A stretch of 64,000 bases of DNA from Aptenodytes patagonicus. Its lineage: Eukaryota; Chordata; Aves; Sphenisciformes; Spheniscidae. The position numbers and the translations under genes are program-made. The notes under the pieces are model-generated. The model was given only the letters and a program-made list of their open reading frames with translations. It did no database searches and was not told the origin of the DNA. The stretch is from assembly GCF_965638725.1 (NCBI RefSeq), contig NC_134951.1:28403746-28467745 (forward strand), in the 5' to 3' direction. Below are positions 61,401 to 64,000 of this stretch, in pieces; within the stretch, counting starts at the first letter, position 1, and each line of letters opens with the position of its first letter.

Positions 61401-64000
61401 AAAATTGTCTGTGTGATAAAAGGAACTATCTGTTTTCTCCTTGGAAACTCTATTCTGTTTTGAGAAAACAGAATTAAGAAATATAGAGAAAAGGTCTTTA
61501 TACTAATGGGATGAATTACATATACTTAAAAAATGCTTTTCTCCCAGTAGTAATTTGTCAGAAGGAGATTCAAAGTACTTAACTAGTATGTATTCACAGA
61601 TCAGACCAGTAAATCCATCTTCCTTCAAAGAATCAATGAAAGTTTCACTTGGGCTGCAGAGAACTTTTCTACTCCTTTTTCATGAAAGTGAGGGATGGAA
61701 ATATGTGGAAATGTCCCACTCTCATTGCTTGAGTTTTGCTTAACTCCATAGTCTATATACTCCGTTGAGGATGAATTGAAACAGTAAAATTATGCAGGAA
61801 CTCTGCATAATTTCTTGGAAGAATTTACTGGAATTACAGCAACAGAGGAGCCAGTTGATTGTTGTCATTCAGTTTTCTATTTCTGTTAGAAAACCATAAT
61901 GCAAAACAATTCAGTTCTAGAAAAAAGTGCCTTGCGACATAAAATCTTTACATAAAGAGTAGCTTTTCTCATTTAAACAAGAATAACTTCACAAAGGACA
62001 CTGTCTACAAATAAAGAAGTAAGGACATTCCTTTGCAGGAAGGGAGAGGCATTGGGTTACATCTCACCTGATAGACCTTATTAATGCACATAGCCACGCT
62101 GTACTGCATCACCAAGAGTGATGTACTCTACAAACCTGAGGCTTCCCCAACAAGAAAAAAATCAAACATGTTATATGCAAGGGAAAGCTGAAGTGTGACT
62201 TGCCTAAGGCCACATAGTAACAGACACAGGAATGAAATCGATGAGATTGTCGAAGATATCGACCATGGTATCCATAACAGGTAAACCCATTTAGTAGCTG
62301 TATAACTTAACCAGATACTCTGCCTCATTGCACCTGGCCTAGGATTCGTCTGGTTTCCTTCATGATTTATACTTATTGGGATGAAATCAGGAGTCATTGG
62401 CAGTACTTTTTTTTGGTAGACTGTTTCACACAGAGGAAACTTAATTCTTCAGGGGAAAAATCTACATTACTTAAGGAAAGGCAAAAAGCTGGACAGTTGC
62501 ACTAAGGAGACAAAACACATCAGCTGCAGACAAGGTGTTAGGCCGGAGGAGAGCTGTACCTGCAGGCGCAGTGAGAAGGGCGGGGGGGGTTTAGGAAGGG
62601 AGCTGCTGCTTCTCTCAGTCATGTTGCTCACTGGATTACAGGCTCTGCAAATCAAGCTGGCTCAACTGAGCAATTGCCTGAAGTTAAGTAGCATGAAGTA
62701 GAAATATGTATATATAAACTGTTAGCCTCAGTCTGCTTTGGTCAGAACTTATTAAAAAAAAAAAATCCATCAGTTTTACTGAAAGCTGTTGTGGAGTTAT
62801 TCCAGGCTCTCTAGAAAATTCTGTACCTCCACTTGACCCCAAACGTGCATGAGACCATGAAGCTGGCTGCCTTCTCCTCCCTGCGCACCCCCACCCTGCC
62901 TTTGTAAAAAGATATCCACATTTATTTAATTCACAGACCGAAAGGGTAGTCTTGGAAGGACATCTTCATTTTTATCTGCCTTCCCAACCTGACCCTTACG
63001 AATACAATGGCTTAGCACGATGCACGCTACTGGCAAACAGTAGGGACAGTTGGAACAAAAGTCCCAAACCTTTGCTAATGTCAGTGGAAAGCAGCCACGT
63101 GCCCTGCAGGGCTGGTGGAGGTGTTGATGGGGTACGTGACTTCCCGGAGCGCTGAAGGGCTTCCCAGCATGTCTTTCCCAAGCAGAGCCTATGCATTCAA
63201 ATCCTTGCCTTTGGTGGTTAAATTCAATTCAACATTACAGAAGTGGAGGCAATAGCCATGTAAAGAGAAAAAAAAATTAAGAAAGGAGCAGGCACAAACC
63301 ACAGCAGTAAATCCACAGCCATATCAGTTTTGACTGACAGAATTTAAGTGTCTCAGTCAAAATTCTGGAAAAGCTCATTTTTAGTTCCCTTCAAGTCATG
63401 GGCTACTATCAACATAAGGGCATTCAAGGCTTTTTCATATTAAAATTTCCCAATCACATAAATTTCAGCTTCAATGATTTTGTTTTACAGTATACTCTGA
63501 GTATTTTGATGCCTGTCTGAAACTGTAAAGCTAAGCTGTAAGTGAATAAGCATTCACATGGCAGCTGCCCATACGGTCCTTGGTGGCTGTGTTTGAGAAT
63601 TACTTCTTTAGACAGACACATAGACTAACGAACTTGACCATCGTCTTTTGAGAGGAGATTCATAGGCATGCAAAATCTCCTGGCAATGCTTTCAGAGATA
63701 GATAAGATGAAAATGACACCAAATGCTGTTGAATAGCCTAGGCTGGCTGAACAGCCTTTCTGCTACTCGGTACCACAGCCCTTCCTCTGCACAGTGCATA
63801 GAGAATAGCTGGGTTAGGGTAGGGACATACAAGCATTTATCTCAAGTTTTCTAACTGACAAGAGGTACTGAGCATCTCTGGGGCCGACTGCACACCAGTA
63901 AGCAGAAGCGCTTGGTACTGTCATATCAGAGCATCATATGTTCATTGACTGGCTTGCTGTCAGGGTCGGGTTGCTCTTCCCCCCCAACCCCAAAACCCCT
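58416..64000. other. Non-coding to the window end
   Basis: AT-rich unique DNA. At 62,185-62,215, gtgacttgcctaaggccacatag resembles the core of MIR-type SINEs, but this is too short to call. The window ends in a C-rich stretch. No exon recognised. Confidence 0.4.

Noticed and set aside
62185-62215. MIR-like core gtgacttgcctaaggccacatag
   Set aside because: Only about 20 bases resemble the SINE core. Too short and decayed to call as a repeat.
33000-64000. Search for MLIP exons (MELEKREK start, YKAFAAIP motif)
   Set aside because: Nothing recognisable. MLIP, if present, probably lies to the right of the window or has diverged exons I cannot see.

Overview
This is nuclear DNA of a bird. The evidence is several CR1 LINEs ending in the (ATTCTATG)n tail, solo LTRs of an avian endogenous-retrovirus type that start TG and end near GGTTAAACCACGACA with 5-bp target-site duplications (TSDs), low gene density, and split vertebrate genes with canonical splice sites. 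The species cannot be told from the sequence. There are no bacterial features, CRISPR arrays or rRNA.

Layout. (1) 440-598 is the last coding exon of LRRC1 (LANO), with its C-terminal PDZ ligand TTSV, followed by a 3' UTR to about 1.67 kb. (2) 4.49-7.12 kb is an old CR1 split by a younger, 5'-truncated CR1. (3) 12.4-32.6 kb carries a series of plus-strand exon candidates. Apart from the unresolved donor of exon E, each has an acceptor, an open phase-0 frame and a donor or stop. Two of them (17435-17524 and 18203-about 18288) encode the first half of a PDZ domain very like PDZ1 of Scribble. The last (32463-32615) encodes an acidic C-terminus and a stop. A solo LTR with CRE and TATA motifs sits 158 bp upstream of the first PDZ exon. 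(4) 33-42 kb is non-coding, with a CR1 tail, microsatellites and a solo LTR whose 5' 253 bp are inverted between intact TSDs. (5) 42.0-48.55 kb holds two head-to-head CR1 elements. A 28-bp palindrome marks their junction, and the plus-strand copy is close to full length (ORF1 and ORF2). A 211-bp insert interrupts its endonuclease region and recurs at 50.2 kb. (6) 48.6-64 kb is a gene desert with old CR1 relics, a striking 67-nt hairpin and a G-rich purine tract.

Main idea. Mammalian LRRC1 is a LAP protein without PDZ domains. Here Scribble-type PDZ exons lie just downstream of its stop codon on the same strand. In human, the next gene is MLIP, which as I recall shares a YKAFAAIP-like motif with the Scribble C-terminus. 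I infer that LRRC1, the exons described here and MLIP are pieces of one ancestral Scribble paralogue that broke apart, and that this bird still keeps part of the PDZ section. The exons and phases are read from sequence; their transcription and the fission history are inference.
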